Assembly: GCA_963662985.1 (NCBI GenBank) | Contig: OY760067.1 | Location: forward strand, 1,488,001 to 1,552,000 | DNA from: G963662985 sp963662985 | GTDB lineage: Bacteria; Chloroflexota; Anaerolineae; Anaerolineales; UBA11579 | Reading direction: 5' to 3' | Length of the DNA: 64,000 nt | In this document: piece by piece, positions 63,351 through 64,000 of the stretch | How positions within the stretch are numbered: the first letter of the stretch is position 1 | Layout: every line of letters begins with the position of its first letter | Notes under the pieces: model-generated | Database searches by the model: none | What the model was told of the DNA's origin: nothing | The model's input: the letters and a program-made list of their open reading frames with translations, nothing else | Program-made: the position numbers and the translations under genes

Positions 63351-63995
63351 ATGGGATTTGCTGATTACACAAAAAAAATTACTTTAAAAGAAATTTTATA
63401 TTTCTTTTTAATAACTTTTGGAACAGAGTCCGTTTTAATTTTTACATTTATGCTAGATAAAAATATACGAATTCAAATTTGTAAGTTTAATTTTTTATTT
63501 GATTTTATTTATTTTTTTTTACTATTGATAAACAAATACTTAAAGAGTAATTCGATATATATAATTTCACTTTATTTCACTTCAGCTTTTCGTATGATTG
63601 CAAATATGGCTATTGTTTTTATAATTTATTCGATAGGTTTTAGCTATGATTGGTTTTTACCTTTAGTTATCATTTATAGTTTATTTTGGCTTCATTTACT
63701 ATTTCCAGCAGATCAATTAAAAAAAATAAACACTTTTTTTATAGAAAGTAAAATTGTAAAAATAGTTTTGTTGATTCTGATTTCAATAACTATTTTTGGA
63801 AATAATCGTTATGCAATAAGATATAAAAGTATTGAAAGTATAAATTCAGGATTTTTATGTTTTGGATTAGGAACTATTATTTTTAATTATTACTGGATTA
63901 TTTCAGGAATTACTTCAGCAAAAGAATCGATAAAAATTTTTGAAAATAGAAAATTAAAGTTGGAAGAAAGAGAAGCAGAAGTTGTTGAGGGATGA
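63351..63995 (+). CDS. Unknown membrane protein, tandem paralog
   Basis: 214 residues with about five hydrophobic helices and a basic C-terminus (ENRKLKLEEREAEVV). Starts MGFADYTKKITLKEIL at ATG 63351 after GGAGGAGG. It is a tandem copy of the broken gene just upstream, sharing MGxADYxKK, FxxNNRYxxRYK and a KxLKSN-like block. I do not recognise the family. The paired arrangement and AT-rich codons differ from era and YhhN just before. Confidence 0.75.
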   Translation: MGFADYTKKITLKEILYFFLITFGTESVLIFTFMLDKNIRIQICKFNFLFDFIYFFLLLINKYLKSNSIYIISLYFTSAFRMIANMAIVFIIYSIGFSYDWFLPLVIIYSLFWLHLLFPADQLKKINTFFIESKIVKIVLLILISITIFGNNRYAIRYKSIESINSGFLCFGLGTIIFNYYWIISGITSAKESIKIFENRKLKLEEREAEVVEG

Positions 63996-64000
63996 AAGAG

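Overview
The window looks like a chromosomal segment of a low-GC member of Chloroflexota, probably Anaerolineae-like. This is inferred from gene families and not from a marker phylogeny. Supporting features are several lipoproteins with Thr/Pro-rich linkers, an NBR1-type Ig-like lipoprotein, a kinase/FHA regulatory pair, a fused glycyl-tRNA synthetase, a B12-binding radical SAM protein paired with a DUF2344 protein, and many glycan-active enzymes. No phage, insertion sequence or CRISPR array was seen.

Layout. 0-13 kb: a partial phosphodiester-glycosidase lipoprotein, a cluster of four DnaA-box-like sites, a HAD hydrolase, an AAA ATPase, a glycerophosphodiesterase, a large GH3-like membrane protein without its catalytic residues, a Ser/Thr kinase divergent from an FHA-winged-helix regulator, a YgjP-type peptidase, a GH31 glucosidase and an oligopeptide-binding lipoprotein. 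13-27 kb (minus strand): recJ, folA, thyA, ribF, truB, nrnA, rbfA, infB, ylxR and nusA, with a recognisable promoter and leader hairpin before nusA, then glyQS. 27-33 kb: a 760-bp gap with a phased TGTCCAA array, a GH1 beta-glucosidase, PrsW, DUF2344 and the radical SAM protein.

33-37.2 kb is the most interesting part. It encodes a complete ComQXPA-like quorum-sensing locus: a ComP-like kinase (N-terminal helix, PDZ-like domain, many membrane helices, HPK7-type kinase), a 30-residue ComX-like peptide ending in a Trp-containing tail, a ComQ-like isoprenyl transferase with two Asp-rich motifs, and a ComA-like response regulator. The order and strands (P<- X-> Q-> <-A) differ from the collinear Bacillus operon. 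The peptide gene is too short for ordinary gene calling. I know such loci from Firmicutes; I cannot check here whether they are described in Chloroflexota.

37-59 kb: glycogen phosphorylase behind a promoter with a LacI-type operator, a UPF0316 protein, a FecR-LysM-repeat lipoprotein, an L,D-transpeptidase, an alpha/beta hydrolase fused to a cNMP-binding domain, a class A penicillin-binding protein, a NahK-like kinase, serine dehydratase, lactate dehydrogenase, a beta-hydroxyacid dehydrogenase, a YitT protein, a PstS-like lipoprotein, uppP, tgt, rarA and a YdcZ-type transporter. 59-64 kb: an NBR1-like lipoprotein, YhhN, era, tRNA-Ser(CGA), a decayed lipoprotein gene, an orphan LexA-type box, and two tandem copies of an unknown membrane protein. 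The first copy is broken by an 8-bp duplication.

The plus strand is C-rich on the left and G-rich on the right whatever the gene direction, so a replication-strand switch probably lies inside or near the window. No dnaA or other initiator gene was found.
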